Shown piece after piece: positions 44,519 to 55,164 of a stretch of DNA of 64,000 bases. The stretch comes from Candidatus Enterococcus leclercqii. Its GTDB lineage: Bacteria; Bacillota; Bacilli; Lactobacillales; Enterococcaceae. Under the pieces are notes generated by a model, which saw only the letters and a list, made by a program, of their open reading frames with translations, was not told the origin of the DNA and ran no database searches. The stretch lies in contig NZ_MAEH01000009.1 of NCBI RefSeq assembly GCF_009933135.1, positions 186,001-250,000 on the forward strand. The letters run 5' to 3'. Numbering within the stretch: the stretch's first letter is position 1; each line of letters starts with the position of its first letter. Made by a program: the position numbers and the translations under genes.

Positions 44519-44751
44519 AATTCTCTCCTTTTTAAAAAAATTAAATAACTATCACAAATTATTCAGTCACAGAAAGAAGTATTTTTTATACTTTGCTGGA
44601 AAGCTTTCAGAAGGGTTGCGTAAACCAGCGCAGCTTTTTCAATTTCGGCTGTTGATATGGTAAACTGAACAGTGGGATTATTTTCCACAACAAGCAGGGG
44701 TGACGAACTTTTTCCTGTCAATGCCTGCAATCATACACAAAGGGTGACGAT

Positions 44752-47397
44752 ATGTTTTCCAAACAACGACGCTTCATTAAAGACAACCGCCGCTATCTGG
44801 CGGCCAGCTTTTTTATTCCTTTTGCTATTATGGCATTGGTCTATCTGACCATCGGCATTTATCCCGGCAGCTCCCGCAGTGTCCTGGCTAGCGATGCCTT
44901 CTCCCAGTTTTCTAACTTTCATGCCAGCTATCGCAATATGTTATTGGGCAAGCAAGGGGCCCTCTATACTTGGAATGCTTCTTTGGGATTAAATTACCTG
45001 TCTTTGGTCTCTTATTATCTGGGAGGCTTGTTCACCCCCCTTGTAATCTTCTTTCCCAATCGCATGATGCCAGACGCTCTTTACTTTTTAACATTGATCA
45101 AGATCGGTTCGGCTGGTTTGGCTTTCTGGTTTTACGCAAAACACACCTTTAAGCTGCCGCGAGCCTATCATGTGATTCTCGCTATTTTTTACAGCTTGAT
45201 GTCCTTTGTCACCGCCCACTCGGAATTGATTATGTGGCTAGATGCTTTTGTCTGGTTGCCACTAATTATCTGGGGCATCGACCGCATCTTAGCCGGCAAA
45301 GGCCCCCGGCTGCTGTTTTTCAGCTACTTGCTGATGTTTGTTACCAGTTTTTATACCGGCTTTATGATTGCAATCTTCTCGGCGCTGTATTTCATCGCCC
45401 ACTTCTTTATGGCTCCTAAGCACAACTTACGCTACGTACTCCCTTATGGTCTGACCGCCCTTTTGTCTGGCGGTGCTTCTATGATTATGATTTTGCCGGC
45501 AGTTATGGATTTGGCGGCAAACGGTGAAACGCTGTCTTCCATTACCAAGCTGAAAACCGAAGCGACGGCTCCACTGGATCTTTTGATCAAAAATATGATT
45601 GGGGTTTACGACACGACCAAATACGGTTCCATCCCTTTTATTTATGCCGGCCTTTTACCGTTGGCGCTGTGTCTGTTTTATTTCATCAGTCGCAAAATCC
45701 GCTTACGTGACAAGCTATTGTATGCCGGAATCTTTGCTGTTTTGATTGCCAGTTTTTATCTGGCACCTTTGAATCTGTTCTGGCACGGCATGCATGCCCC
45801 CAACATGTTTTTATTCCGCTACGCTTTTCTCTTTTCTTTTTTGGTGGTGATGTTGGCAGGTTACGGTTGGGAACAATTGAAGCTGAAAGACTGGCAAACT
45901 TTTGCGGCTTTGCTCCTCTTATTAGCAGCAGCATTTTGCCTGGCTTTTGGGATGCGCCCGCAAGGCAGTTACGACTATCTAAAATTTTCTTCTTTCCTTT
46001 TGACGCTTTGTTTTGTATTGCTGTATCTAGCCTTATTCACCTGTCAAAAAATCGGCGCTATGAGTCAAAAGGTCTTTACCATTGTGCTGTTAGTAACGGT
46101 CTGTGGCGAAGTGGCGTTGAACACCGGCGGCATGGTACGAGGGATTTTGCAAGATTGGAACTATGCCTCTCGCAGCTTATATACCGAACCTTATCCCGAA
46201 ATCAAAGCGCTGGTAGATAAGAATACCGCCGCCAATGACAGCTTCTTTCGAATGGAAAACCTCGACGGCGTTTCCTCAAATGACGGCTTGAACTATGGCT
46301 ATAGTGGCATCAGCATGTTTTCTTCCATCCGTAACCGACACTCCTCCGGCTATCTGGACAAGCTGGGTTTTCGTTCACGGGGAACTAATCTGAATATCCG
46401 CTATGCCAACAACACACTGATTGGCGACAGCTTGCTGGGGATCAAGTACAATTTAACTAAAGAAGCCCTGTCTAAATACGGCTTTACCAAAAACGGCGAG
46501 ACTAAAAACTACTTGTCTTACGAAAATACAAATGCGCTGCCGTTGGGGCTGCTGACCGATCCTAACGCAGCCGATATTTTGCAACCGGAAAATGATAACC
46601 TGACCTGTCAAACCAACCTCTTGAACGGTTTATCCGGGCTAGAACTGCAGTATTTTACCTTCCAGCCGCTGGTTTTAAAGGAGACTGCCAATGCCACCGT
46701 CACCACTAGCGGAATTTACACAAGCATCAAGGAAGAAAATCCGAATGCTGCCAAAGATGTTACTTGGGAAGTCACAGTACCCGCTCACAAACAGGCCTAC
46801 CTCAGCTTGTATCCGAAAGATTTTGGCCAGTTAAAAAGTTCGACAGTTACACTCTTTGTCAACGGCACCCAAAGAAAAAGCCAGATCAATATCACCGGTC
46901 AATATTACGATCTGGGCTATTATGACAAAGAAACGACCGTCACCTTCACCGCCAGCTTTTACGGTACTTCTGAGATCAGCTTCCAAAACCCGCAAGCCCT
47001 TTTCCTGGATACCACAGCTTATCAAGAGGCAATGGATACATTACAGGCCAAAGGGGTTGACTTAAAAGTCGGTAAACAAGACGCTACCGGTACAGTCACT
47101 GCTGATAAAGAACAGCTGCTGGTGACTACCATCCCTTATGAAAAAGGCTGGAGCGTTACTGTAGACGGCAAACCTGCAACTGTAACCGCCTTTCAGGATG
47201 CCTTTGTCTCCGTCACGGTGCCTGCGGGTAAACACGACATCGCCTTTCATTATGCACCACAAGGCTTCAAAGCTGGCGTCGCTCTATTCTTTGGTTGCAC
47301 CCTCTTGTTTGGCCTCTTTGATCTGGGCTATAGCAAATGGCGCAGCAGACGAAAAAAAACTTTAGAATTAGTGACAGACACGACTGCAAAGCATTGA
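44752..47397 (+). CDS. yfhO: YfhO family membrane protein (LTA/glycolipid glycosylation type)
   Basis: An 881-residue polytopic protein with about 12 to 14 helices in residues 15-480, a large extracellular domain (about 490-850) and a last helix near 845-862. The first loop, YPGSSRSVLASDAFSQFSNFH, and the NLFWHGMHAPNMFLFRYAF region are typical of YfhO. In Bacillus and Listeria, YfhO-type proteins add sugars to lipoteichoic acid using lipid-linked donors; the acceptor here is unknown. AAGGGTGA precedes ATG. A companion glycosyltransferase is not adjacent. Element copy B follows. Confidence 0.9.
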   Translation: MFSKQRRFIKDNRRYLAASFFIPFAIMALVYLTIGIYPGSSRSVLASDAFSQFSNFHASYRNMLLGKQGALYTWNASLGLNYLSLVSYYLGGLFTPLVIFFPNRMMPDALYFLTLIKIGSAGLAFWFYAKHTFKLPRAYHVILAIFYSLMSFVTAHSELIMWLDAFVWLPLIIWGIDRILAGKGPRLLFFSYLLMFVTSFYTGFMIAIFSALYFIAHFFMAPKHNLRYVLPYGLTALLSGGASMIMILPAVMDLAANGETLSSITKLKTEATAPLDLLIKNMIGVYDTTKYGSIPFIYAGLLPLALCLFYFISRKIRLRDKLLYAGIFAVLIASFYLAPLNLFWHGMHAPNMFLFRYAFLFSFLVVMLAGYGWEQLKLKDWQTFAALLLLLAAAFCLAFGMRPQGSYDYLKFSSFLLTLCFVLLYLALFTCQKIGAMSQKVFTIVLLVTVCGEVALNTGGMVRGILQDWNYASRSLYTEPYPEIKALVDKNTAANDSFFRMENLDGVSSNDGLNYGYSGISMFSSIRNRHSSGYLDKLGFRSRGTNLNIRYANNTLIGDSLLGIKYNLTKEALSKYGFTKNGETKNYLSYENTNALPLGLLTDPNAADILQPENDNLTCQTNLLNGLSGLELQYFTFQPLVLKETANATVTTSGIYTSIKEENPNAAKDVTWEVTVPAHKQAYLSLYPKDFGQLKSSTVTLFVNGTQRKSQINITGQYYDLGYYDKETTVTFTASFYGTSEISFQNPQALFLDTTAYQEAMDTLQAKGVDLKVGKQDATGTVTADKEQLLVTTIPYEKGWSVTVDGKPATVTAFQDAFVSVTVPAGKHDIAFHYAPQGFKAGVALFFGCTLLFGLFDLGYSKWRSRRKKTLELVTDTTAKH

Positions 47398-47442
47398 CTT
47401 TAAATCTGTTACTAAACAACCTGGGGCTGTGACAATAGCTGA

Positions 47443-47598
47443 TTCACCGTCTTCTAAAGCGAACACTACCAACTGTGAGACTCCAAAAGCCGACGCTCTT
47501 CCATTAAACGCAGTGGAAGAGCGTCGGCTTTTCTTTGCTAAAAATTTCAAAAGCTACTAACCTTGATTTCATCAAGGGAGGTCAGCGTCATTCACTTC
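47443..47598 (+). repeat. Dispersed hairpin repeat, copy B
   Basis: Blocks in order: ACACTACCAA, TGTGAGACTC, a 19-bp perfect hairpin (47485-47503 with 47514-47532, starting AAAAGCCGACGC), TTTGCTAAAAATTTCAAA, CCTTGATTTCATCAAG and GTCAGCGTCA. The stem middle (GACGCT) differs from copies A and C, with the opposite arm changed to match. Weak similarity to copy A continues to about 47745. It fills most of the 449-base convergent gap between yfhO and truA, in which I see no gene. Confidence 0.78.
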
Positions 47599-47846
47599 TC
47601 TTGACACGTACGGTGATGTTCTCATTTCAGACTAGGACATGAAAATTGTCACAAATGTTCCTCATCCGTATCCTTTTTATTAATTGTGGTTAACATCCGC
47701 TGTTTAGCACTTTAAAATTATTTATGACACTTTCTCGTGGGGCAGCTCTCCGTAAAACTGCCATTGTAAATGAGCGCATCTTGCTACTGCAAAAGATTTT
47801 TTGCCGGCAGCAGATTTTTTCAAGACTATAGACTGCCTGAGACTTC

Positions 47847-48635
47847 TTATTTGCGATCTGACAGCATCTGGCGGTCAATCCCTTTTACACCATCATAACG
47901 CACTTCTACCAAATACAACCCCTCTGGATGCGCCGTTGGTCCTGCCAAATTACGATCCTTCGCAGCAAGAATTGCCGGCAGACTGTCTGCTGCTAGACGA
48001 CCATTGCCAATCTTCAGCAAAGTTCCCACCAGAATCCGGATCATCTTATACAAAAAGCCGTCCCCACGAAAAGTAAACGTCAACTGATCGCCGGCCTCAT
48101 TTACCGACATGCTCGCTTCATGAATGGTTCGCACCTTGTCTTCTACTGAGCTGCCGCTAGCACAAAAAGAGGTGAAATCATGGGTTCCCAAAAGATCCGG
48201 CAACGCGCGACGAATCAACTCTAAATCTAGTGGATAAGAGTAGTAACTCGCATAATTTCGCCGAAAAGGGCTCCGAGGCTTACCGATATCTACCTTAAAC
48301 TGGTACGTTTTTTCCGTCACTAAGTAGCGGGCGTGGAAATTCTCATCCACCAGCTCCACCTGTCTGACAGCGATGTCTTCCGGTGACTGGGTATCCAATG
48401 CAAAGCGCATCCTCTCCAGTGGCCGTTCATAAGGAAAATCAAAATGAATCACCTGACCCAAGGCATGGACCCCTGCATCGGTTCGACCGGAACCATGCAC
48501 CATAATCGGCGTCCCATCTGCCATCTTTGTCAGCAGTTTCTCCAACTCTTCTTGTACGGTTCGTCCGTTGGGTTGCCGCTGAAATCCGCTGAAATTTGTC
48601 CCATCATACATGATGATTGCTTTATAGCGTACCAT
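47847..48635 (-). CDS. truA: tRNA pseudouridine(38-40) synthase TruA
   Basis: A 262-residue enzyme that isomerises uridines in the anticodon stem-loop. The catalytic aspartate is in GSGRTDAGVHALGQV; KAIIMYDGTNFSGFQRQPN and RGDGFLYKMIRILVG are further signatures. GGAGGG precedes ATG. It follows ecfT as in other Bacilli, but a terminator lies between them. Confidence 0.96.
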   Translation of the reverse strand: MVRYKAIIMYDGTNFSGFQRQPNGRTVQEELEKLLTKMADGTPIMVHGSGRTDAGVHALGQVIHFDFPYERPLERMRFALDTQSPEDIAVRQVELVDENFHARYLVTEKTYQFKVDIGKPRSPFRRNYASYYSYPLDLELIRRALPDLLGTHDFTSFCASGSSVEDKVRTIHEASMSVNEAGDQLTFTFRGDGFLYKMIRILVGTLLKIGNGRLAADSLPAILAAKDRNLAGPTAHPEGLYLVEVRYDGVKGIDRQMLSDRK

Positions 48636-48756
48636 TTATTTTTCCCTCCTATCAAAGTATACCTGCGTGATTTGTGCTCTCTAACAATTGGATTACCGCA
48701 AAATAGTCCAGTCAGCCCTTGAGCATGATTCATCACAAGAAATAGTTTTCATCTTG

Positions 48757-48792
48757 CAAAAAACGCAGCCGGCCCAAAAGCAACCGACTGCG
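48757..48792 (-). terminator. Terminator of the ecf operon
   Basis: On the minus strand ACGCAG and GG pair with CC and CTGCGT, followed by TTTTTTGC. It starts about 15 bases after the ecfT stop codon, so truA needs read-through or its own promoter. Confidence 0.85.
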
Positions 48793-48806
48793 TGCTATCC
48801 GATTGG

Positions 48807-49604
48807 TTAATTTCGTAAAAAGACCAGCACTGCTGTAAAGGCCGCAAACAGTAAAATCGTCACGCTGTCTCGCAGATGCCAATCCAGCTTGCGATATTTT
48901 GTCCGCCCCTCACCGCCGTTATACCCCCGCGCTTCCATGGCAGTTGCCAGGTCTTCTGCCCGATTGAAGCTAGATACAAACAACGGAATCAACAGCGGGA
49001 TAACTGCCTTCATTTTTTGGATCAGATTGCCTTCACCAAAATCTACCCCCCGTGCTCGCTGTGCATTCATGATCTTCTCTGTTTCATCCATCAAGGTCGG
49101 TACAAAACGCAACGCAATTGACAGCATCAAAGAAATCTCATGAACCGGAAAACGAATCACTTTCAATGGCCGCAAGATGTACTCAATCGCATCTGACAAT
49201 TCCAATGGCGCTGTCGTCAACGTCAGCAAGGTTGACATGAAGATGATCAGAATGAAACGACAGAAGATGAAAATCCCATTTTTCAAACCAAATTCAGTCA
49301 GTGTAAAGATCCACCAGCTCCAATAAACGGTGCCACCGACAGTAAAGAACATCTGTAGCGCCACTGTGAAGAGAATCAACCAAATTAGCGGTCGCACGCC
49401 GCGAATAAAGAAGCTGAGGCTAATCTTGGATAACAACACACAAACCAGCGTAAAGACTGCCGCAAACAAATAGGTCTGCCAGTTATTCGCCAGAAAAATA
49501 ATACCAATAAAGTAAAAACTGGCAACCAGCTTGGCCCGGGGATCCAGTTTATGGATAACAGAATCTCCAGGGATATAGCGGCCAAAAATCAGTTTATTCA
49601 TCAT
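48807..49604 (-). CDS. ecfT: ECF transporter transmembrane component EcfT
   Basis: A 265-residue scaffold that joins the two ATPases to exchangeable S components. ATG at 49604 is eight bases after GGAGG and overlaps the end of ecfA2. Five to six helices fill residues 25-130 and 240-262; two Ala-Arg-Gly coupling motifs are visible, AQRARGVDF and [10 protein letters not shown], in the cytoplasmic helices. It serves BioY and QueT in this window among others. Confidence 0.95.
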   Translation of the reverse strand: MMNKLIFGRYIPGDSVIHKLDPRAKLVASFYFIGIIFLANNWQTYLFAAVFTLVCVLLSKISLSFFIRGVRPLIWLILFTVALQMFFTVGGTVYWSWWIFTLTEFGLKNGIFIFCRFILIIFMSTLLTLTTAPLELSDAIEYILRPLKVIRFPVHEISLMLSIALRFVPTLMDETEKIMNAQRARGVDFGEGNLIQKMKAVIPLLIPLFVSSFNRAEDLATAMEARGYNGGEGRTKYRKLDWHLRDSVTILLFAAFTAVLVFLRN

Positions 49605-50460
49605 GGGACAGTCCTCCCATTCGCAGCAATTGGTCCGCCAACGCATCTGCAGTCAACGGCAAATGGTCAAAAGTCAGCCCTTTTTCCTGCAATTTTTCAG
49701 CAAAGGCTGTTGCGGTCGGCACGCCAATCTGTTTTTCTTCTACCCAGCGGACATCTTCAAAGACTTCCTGAGGGGTACCGCATTTGGCGATACGGCCTTT
49801 TTCCAAAACGTAGACATAGTCTGCATAATCTGCCACATCATCCATCAGATGGGTGACCAAGACGATAGTCATCTGCTTTTCCTCATGCAGCCGCCAAAAC
49901 ATCTCCATCATTTCTTTACGGCCTTGGGGATCAAGACCCGCTGTCGGCTCGTCCAAAACCAACACTTCTGGTTCCATCGCCAGAACACCGGCAATCGCTA
50001 CCCGTCGCATCTGTCCACCGGAAAGATCAAAGGGGGAGCGGTCCATATAACTAGCATCCAATCCTACCAGCCCCAGATATTCTTCTGCCAATTTGACAGC
50101 CTCTTCCTCAGAGACACCGAAGTTTTTAGGGCCAAAAGCGATATCTTTGGCGACTGTCTCTTCAAACAACTGCGCTTCCGGAAACTGGAAGACGATTCCG
50201 ACTTTTTTACGGATTGGTTTCAGATTTTTATTGTCCGTGTCTGGTGTAATGGTCCGATCACCAATCTTAACAACACCAGAAGTCGGCTTTAACAGCGCAT
50301 TAAGGTGTTGCAGCAATGTAGACTTGCCACTGCCGGTATGACCCACCAAAGCCGTGTAGGAGCCTTCCAGAACCGTCAAATCGATATCAAACAACGCCCG
50401 CGTTTCAAAAGGTGTACCGGGCTGGTAAGTATAGTCTACTTTTTCAAAACGGATGTCCAT
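49594..50460 (-). CDS. ecfA2: ECF transporter ATP-binding protein EcfA2
   Basis: A 288-residue ATPase. Walker [13 protein letters not shown], signature [13 protein letters not shown], Walker [13 protein letters not shown]. The first residues [20 protein letters not shown] identify the A2 (EcfA') type. It overlaps ecfA1 by 25 bases upstream and ecfT by 11 downstream. Confidence 0.95.
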   Translation of the reverse strand: MDIRFEKVDYTYQPGTPFETRALFDIDLTVLEGSYTALVGHTGSGKSTLLQHLNALLKPTSGVVKIGDRTITPDTDNKNLKPIRKKVGIVFQFPEAQLFEETVAKDIAFGPKNFGVSEEEAVKLAEEYLGLVGLDASYMDRSPFDLSGGQMRRVAIAGVLAMEPEVLVLDEPTAGLDPQGRKEMMEMFWRLHEEKQMTIVLVTHLMDDVADYADYVYVLEKGRIAKCGTPQEVFEDVRWVEEKQIGVPTATAFAEKLQEKGLTFDHLPLTADALADQLLRMGGLSHDE

Positions 50461-51275
50461 AACCAGTCCACCATCCTTTCTTCTGTCAAATACTCTTGAG
50501 GAACTTGTATGCCGCGAGCTTTCAGGGCCGCTTTTAATTTTTCAGGAAACGGCAGGTCTAAGCCCAATTCAATCAGCTTCGGTCCGGCAGAAAAGATTTT
50601 TTCCGGCGTTCCTCCATCAATTAACTCGCCTTCTTTCATCACCAGGACACGGCTGGCATTGGCTGCTTCGTCGATATCGTGGGTGATGGAAAGCACGGTC
50701 AAATCGTTTTGTTCCTTGATTTTTTGAATCGTAGCGATGACTTCTTCTCGCCCTTCAGGATCCAACATGCTGGTCGCTTCGTCCAAAATGATAATATCTG
50801 GGCTAAGTGCCACCACACCGGCAATCGCGACCCGCTGTTTTTGACCACCGGATAGCCGGGCTGGTTCCCGTGTTTTGAAATCAGTCATCTTCACCTGTTC
50901 CAAGGCTTGTTGGACCCGCAGAAGCATATCTTCTCGTGGGATTCCTTGATTTTCCATCCCAAAGGCGACATCATCTTCAACAGTGGAGCCGACAAACTGA
51001 TTGTCGGGATTTTGGAACACCATCCCTACCATTTTACGGATTTCCCAAATATTTTCTTCGTTGAGGGCTAGTCCCCCGACTTTTACCGTACCGGCTTGCG
51101 GCAGCAATAGTCCGTTGATCGTCTTTGCCAACGTCGATTTACCAGAGCCGTTGTGGCCGATAATCGCAACCCACTCGCCTTTTTCAATCGTCAGTGAGAC
51201 CCCATTCAAGGCTGGTCGAGTATCTTCGGGATCATATTTAAATGTGATATCTGCTAATTCGATGATCGGATCCAT
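50436..51275 (-). CDS. ecfA1: ECF transporter ATP-binding protein EcfA1
   Basis: A 279-residue ATPase. ATG at 51275 is seven bases after AGGAG; a longer in-frame reading upstream has no site. Walker [13 protein letters not shown], signature [13 protein letters not shown], Walker [13 protein letters not shown]. It heads ecfA1-ecfA2-ecfT directly downstream of the ribosomal cluster, separated by the terminator element at 51531-51656. Confidence 0.95.
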   Translation of the reverse strand: MDPIIELADITFKYDPEDTRPALNGVSLTIEKGEWVAIIGHNGSGKSTLAKTINGLLLPQAGTVKVGGLALNEENIWEIRKMVGMVFQNPDNQFVGSTVEDDVAFGMENQGIPREDMLLRVQQALEQVKMTDFKTREPARLSGGQKQRVAIAGVVALSPDIIILDEATSMLDPEGREEVIATIQKIKEQNDLTVLSITHDIDEAANASRVLVMKEGELIDGGTPEKIFSAGPKLIELGLDLPFPEKLKAALKARGIQVPQEYLTEERMVDWLWTSVLKK

Positions 51276-51530
51276 AGTCATTCTCCTATATTTAGATACA
51301 CTTTTGACGGTGATTTTCGTAACCTTCCGCCACTTTTTCACAACCACTTACATACTTCATCAATCTACCAAAAAAAGTCGTTCATTTCAAATATATCTGC
51401 CCTTTTTAAGCTCTCCGATGTAGGCAGCCACCAAAATGTTTAAAGAAACGGCAAACATCGGACAGCTCAAAACAAGTTTCAGCAGACAGGTATCTTACAA
51501 AGAACAGCTGTCTTGACACAGATTGAGAGC

Positions 51531-51656
51531 AAAAAAAAAGCACTTTATGATGAGTGCATACATCCCGACAAAAGCCGGGATGCAGCGCTGAGCTAGACTC
51601 GGAAAGATATCAAGCCTTCCAACATCATAACACTCTGAAAGTTCATCCATAAAGTG
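51531..51656 (-). terminator. Branched terminator after rplQ
   Basis: On the minus strand CACTTTATGGATG (51644-51656) can pair with CATCATAAAGTG (51541-51552), enclosing a GGAA-TTCC hairpin and an ATCCCG-CGGGAT hairpin (51561-51582). Nine T follow at once (51531-51539). A simpler GCACT-AGTGC hairpin just before the T run is the competing fold. It ends the ribosomal transcript. The rest of the 396-base gap, 51276-51530, holds no gene. Confidence 0.75.
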
Positions 51657-51671
51657 ATGTTAAGTGTGATT

Positions 51672-52052
51672 TTAAACCAGTTCCAAAATAACCATTGGTG
51701 CAGCATCGCCGCGACGTGGTTCAGTTTTCAAGATACGAGTGTATCCACCTTGGCGTTCTGCATAACGAGGGGCAACGTCATTGAACAGCTTTTGCAAAGC
51801 AGATTCGATAACGATTTCTTCGTTTTCTTCGCGAATGCTTGCGACTTCGTTACGTACGAAAGCAGCAGCTTGGCGACGAGCATGCAGATCTCCACGTTTC
51901 CCAAGAGTGATCATTTTTTCAGCAGTTGAGCGAACTTCTTTCGCGCGAGCTTCTGTCGTCACGATGCGTTCGTTGATGATTAAATCAGTAGTCAAATCAC
52001 GCAACATCGCTTTACGTTGGCTGGATGTGCGTCCTAATTTGCGGTAACTCAC
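51672..52052 (-). CDS. rplQ: 50S ribosomal protein L17
   Basis: A 126-residue large-subunit protein near the exit tunnel. [20 protein letters not shown] is the L17 signature; the ending [10 protein letters not shown] is typical. GTG at 52052 follows GGAGG. Last gene of the alpha part of the cluster, 30 bases after rpoA. Confidence 0.97.
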   Translation of the reverse strand: MSYRKLGRTSSQRKAMLRDLTTDLIINERIVTTEARAKEVRSTAEKMITLGKRGDLHARRQAAAFVRNEVASIREENEEIVIESALQKLFNDVAPRYAERQGGYTRILKTEPRRGDAAPMVILELV

Positions 52053-52082
52053 GTGGGTTTCCTCCTATTCCAAATTACTTTC

Positions 52083-53021
52083 CTAGTCGTCTTTACGCAG
52101 ACCAAGTCCCAAGTCATGCAGTTTTGCTTTGACTTCTTCAAGAGATTTACGGCCCAGGTTACGTACTTTGATCATTTCCGGTTCAGACTTGTTGGTCAAT
52201 TCTTGAACGGTGTTGATTCCGGCACGTTTCAGACAGTTATAGGAACGAACGGACAAGTCCAGTTCTTCGATGGTCATCTCCAGCATTTTTTCTTTTTGTG
52301 TTTCTTCTTTTTCAATCATGATTTCAGCGTTTTTCGCTTCATCCGTCAGATTCACAAAAATATCCAAATGCTCAGTCATGATCTTCGCAGCCAGACTCAT
52401 AGCTTCTAATGGCAAAATGGATCCGTCTGTCCAGATTTCCATCGTTAATTTATCGAAATCATCCCGACGTCCGACCCGTGTATTTTCAACTTGATAGTTA
52501 ACACGATGAACGGGGGTATAGATTGAATCAACCGGAAGAACGCCAATAGGCATATCTTCTTTTTTGTTTTCGTCAGCTTGAACATAGCCACGTCCCGGTT
52601 TGACAGTCAAACGAGCATGGAAAGTCGCACCTTCGGAAACAGAACAGATGTACATATCTTTATTCAAGATTTCTACATCGCTGTCGACAATAATATCGCC
52701 GGCAGTTACGGTTGCTGGTCCGGTAATGTCGATTTCAAGGGTTTTTTCTTCTTGCGTGTACATCTTCAGGGCGAGGCCTTTGATGTTCAAGATGATCTGT
52801 GCCACGTCTTCCCGTACACCTTTGACAGTTGAGAATTCGTGTAAAACACCATCGATCTGGATGCTTGTGATTGCTGCACCTGGCAAAGAAGAAAGTAAAA
52901 TACGACGCAGGGAATTGCCTAAAGTAGTCCCGTAGCCTCTTTCCAGAGGTTCTACAACGAACTTGCCATAATCTTTTTCTTCATCAATCTTAGCGATTCT
53001 TGGTTTTTCGAATTCAATCAT
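52083..53021 (-). CDS. rpoA: RNA polymerase subunit alpha
   Basis: A 312-residue subunit. The N-terminal dimerisation domain (about 1-230) includes [21 protein letters not shown], which nucleates polymerase assembly; the C-terminal domain (about 245-312), with [19 protein letters not shown] and [16 protein letters not shown], contacts UP elements and activators. Length is normal for Firmicutes (about 314). Confidence 0.98.
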   Translation of the reverse strand: MIEFEKPRIAKIDEEKDYGKFVVEPLERGYGTTLGNSLRRILLSSLPGAAITSIQIDGVLHEFSTVKGVREDVAQIILNIKGLALKMYTQEEKTLEIDITGPATVTAGDIIVDSDVEILNKDMYICSVSEGATFHARLTVKPGRGYVQADENKKEDMPIGVLPVDSIYTPVHRVNYQVENTRVGRRDDFDKLTMEIWTDGSILPLEAMSLAAKIMTEHLDIFVNLTDEAKNAEIMIEKEETQKEKMLEMTIEELDLSVRSYNCLKRAGINTVQELTNKSEPEMIKVRNLGRKSLEEVKAKLHDLGLGLRKDD

Positions 53022-53102
53022 TCTTATCTTTTACCCCTTTCAAAACGAAAAGTGTCCTGCTTAATGACGTTACTTTGTTGCACTCAAGATGAGCAGCACT
53101 CA

Positions 53103-53492
53103 TTAAACACGACGGCGTTTTGGAGGGCGGCATCCATTATGAGGAACTGGAGTTACGTCACGGATAGCAGATACTTCCAAACCTGCTGCTTGTAAAGAAC
53201 GAATTGCTGCTTCACGTCCTGAACCAGGTCCTTTAACGGTTACTTCTACAGTTCTCAAACCATGTTCCATTGCGGCTTTAGTAGCAGTTTCTGCTGCCAT
53301 TTGTGCTGCGAAAGGCGTAGATTTTTTAGAACCCTTGAAGCCCAGAGAACCAGCTGATGACCATGCTAATGCATTTCCGTGAACATCAGTGATCATAACG
53401 ATTGTATTGTTGAATGTTGAGTGGATATGCGCGATACCCGCTTCAATATTCTTTTTCACACGGCGTTTGCGACTCACTTTTTTTGCTGCCAT
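53103..53492 (-). CDS. rpsK: 30S ribosomal protein S11
   Basis: A 129-residue platform protein next to the E-site mRNA path. [20 protein letters not shown] and [15 protein letters not shown] are family blocks. The latter Asn-Gly is the deamidation or isoaspartate site known for S11. Position between rpsM and rpoA is canonical. Confidence 0.98.
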   Translation of the reverse strand: MAAKKVSRKRRVKKNIEAGIAHIHSTFNNTIVMITDVHGNALAWSSAGSLGFKGSKKSTPFAAQMAAETATKAAMEHGLRTVEVTVKGPGSGREAAIRSLQAAGLEVSAIRDVTPVPHNGCRPPKRRRV

Positions 53493-53519
53493 GAAGTTTT
53501 AACCTCCTTCACTTAGGAA

Positions 53520-53885
53520 TTATTTTTTCTTACCAGCCACTGTTTTAGAAGGGCCTTTGCGGGTACGTGCGTTGTTCTTAGTGTTTTGACCACGAACAGG
53601 CAGGCCGCGACGGTGACGGATACCACGGTATGAACCGATTTCCATCAATCGTTTGATGTTCAGGTTGACTTCACGACGAAGGTCACCTTCAACTTTTAAT
53701 TTATCAATTTCAGCACGGATAGCGTCTGTTTGTTCGTTAGTCAAATCACGAACACGTACGTCTTCAGAAACACCAACATTAGCTAAAACTTGTTTCGCAG
53801 TAGTGTTACCAATACCGTAAATATAAGTAAGGGAAACGACTACGCGTTTATCACGAGGAATATCTACTCCTGCAATACGAGCCAT
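53520..53885 (-). CDS. rpsM: 30S ribosomal protein S13
   Basis: A 121-residue head protein forming bridges B1a/b to the large subunit and contacting the P-site tRNA with its basic tail. [20 protein letters not shown] and [19 protein letters not shown] are diagnostic. The tail ends KTVAGKKK. Confidence 0.98.
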   Translation of the reverse strand: MARIAGVDIPRDKRVVVSLTYIYGIGNTTAKQVLANVGVSEDVRVRDLTNEQTDAIRAEIDKLKVEGDLRREVNLNIKRLMEIGSYRGIRHRRGLPVRGQNTKNNARTRKGPSKTVAGKKK

Positions 53886-53903
53886 ACTTTGTTACACCTC
53901 CGA

Positions 53904-54020
53904 TTATCCTTGACGTTGTTTATGTTTTGGATTTGCTGGGCAAATCACCATGACCCGACCTTTACGACGGATCACTTTACAATGTTCGCACATTGGTTTT
54001 ACTGATGGTCTTACTTTCAT
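53904..54020 (-). CDS. rpmJ: 50S ribosomal protein L36
   Basis: A 38-residue protein, too short for many gene finders: [20 protein letters not shown] then [18 protein letters not shown]. The zinc ligands are CEHC and the later Cys and His (CPANPKH), so this is the zinc-binding form. GGAGG lies nine bases before ATG. It lies between infA and rpsM as expected. Confidence 0.97.
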   Translation of the reverse strand: MKVRPSVKPMCEHCKVIRRKGRVMVICPANPKHKQRQG

Positions 54021-54052
54021 GATAATACCTCCTGTAGTTTTACGGAGTACAA

Positions 54053-54271
54053 TTACTTAAAGCGGTAAGTGATTCGGCCGCGGGAAAGATCATATGGAGA
54101 CAACTCCACAGTCACTTTGTCACCAGGCAGAATACGGATGTAGTGCATCCGAATCTTTCCGGAAACTGTAGCCAGCACTTGGTGTCCGTTTTCCAACTCC
54201 ACTTTAAACATTGCATTCGGCAAAGTTTCGACGACTGTACCTTCGATTTCGATCACATCTTCTTTTGCCAC
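54053..54271 (-). CDS. infA: Translation initiation factor IF-1
   Basis: A 72-residue OB-fold factor that covers the A site during initiation. The start is GTG at 54271, eight bases after AGGAGG, giving [19 protein letters not shown]; the open frame runs further upstream but without a site. The end, [13 protein letters not shown], is typical. Confidence 0.97.
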   Translation of the reverse strand: MAKEDVIEIEGTVVETLPNAMFKVELENGHQVLATVSGKIRMHYIRILPGDKVTVELSPYDLSRGRITYRFK

Positions 54272-54459
54272 GCACAGTACCTCCTTGTACTTGTGATTTT
54301 CACACGATAAAATGGCGGAAACACCGGGGTTCCCACCTGAGATTCTCAAAAAAGTTGCTTCTAACAAACGCTAGAAGTCGGACTGACATATTTTATCACA
54401 CTATGTCAAACTTCGCAAGAGAAAGTTTTAGGGTTGCAAGTCGGCTGTGGCAGCATTCG

Positions 54460-55164
<705 letters not shown>

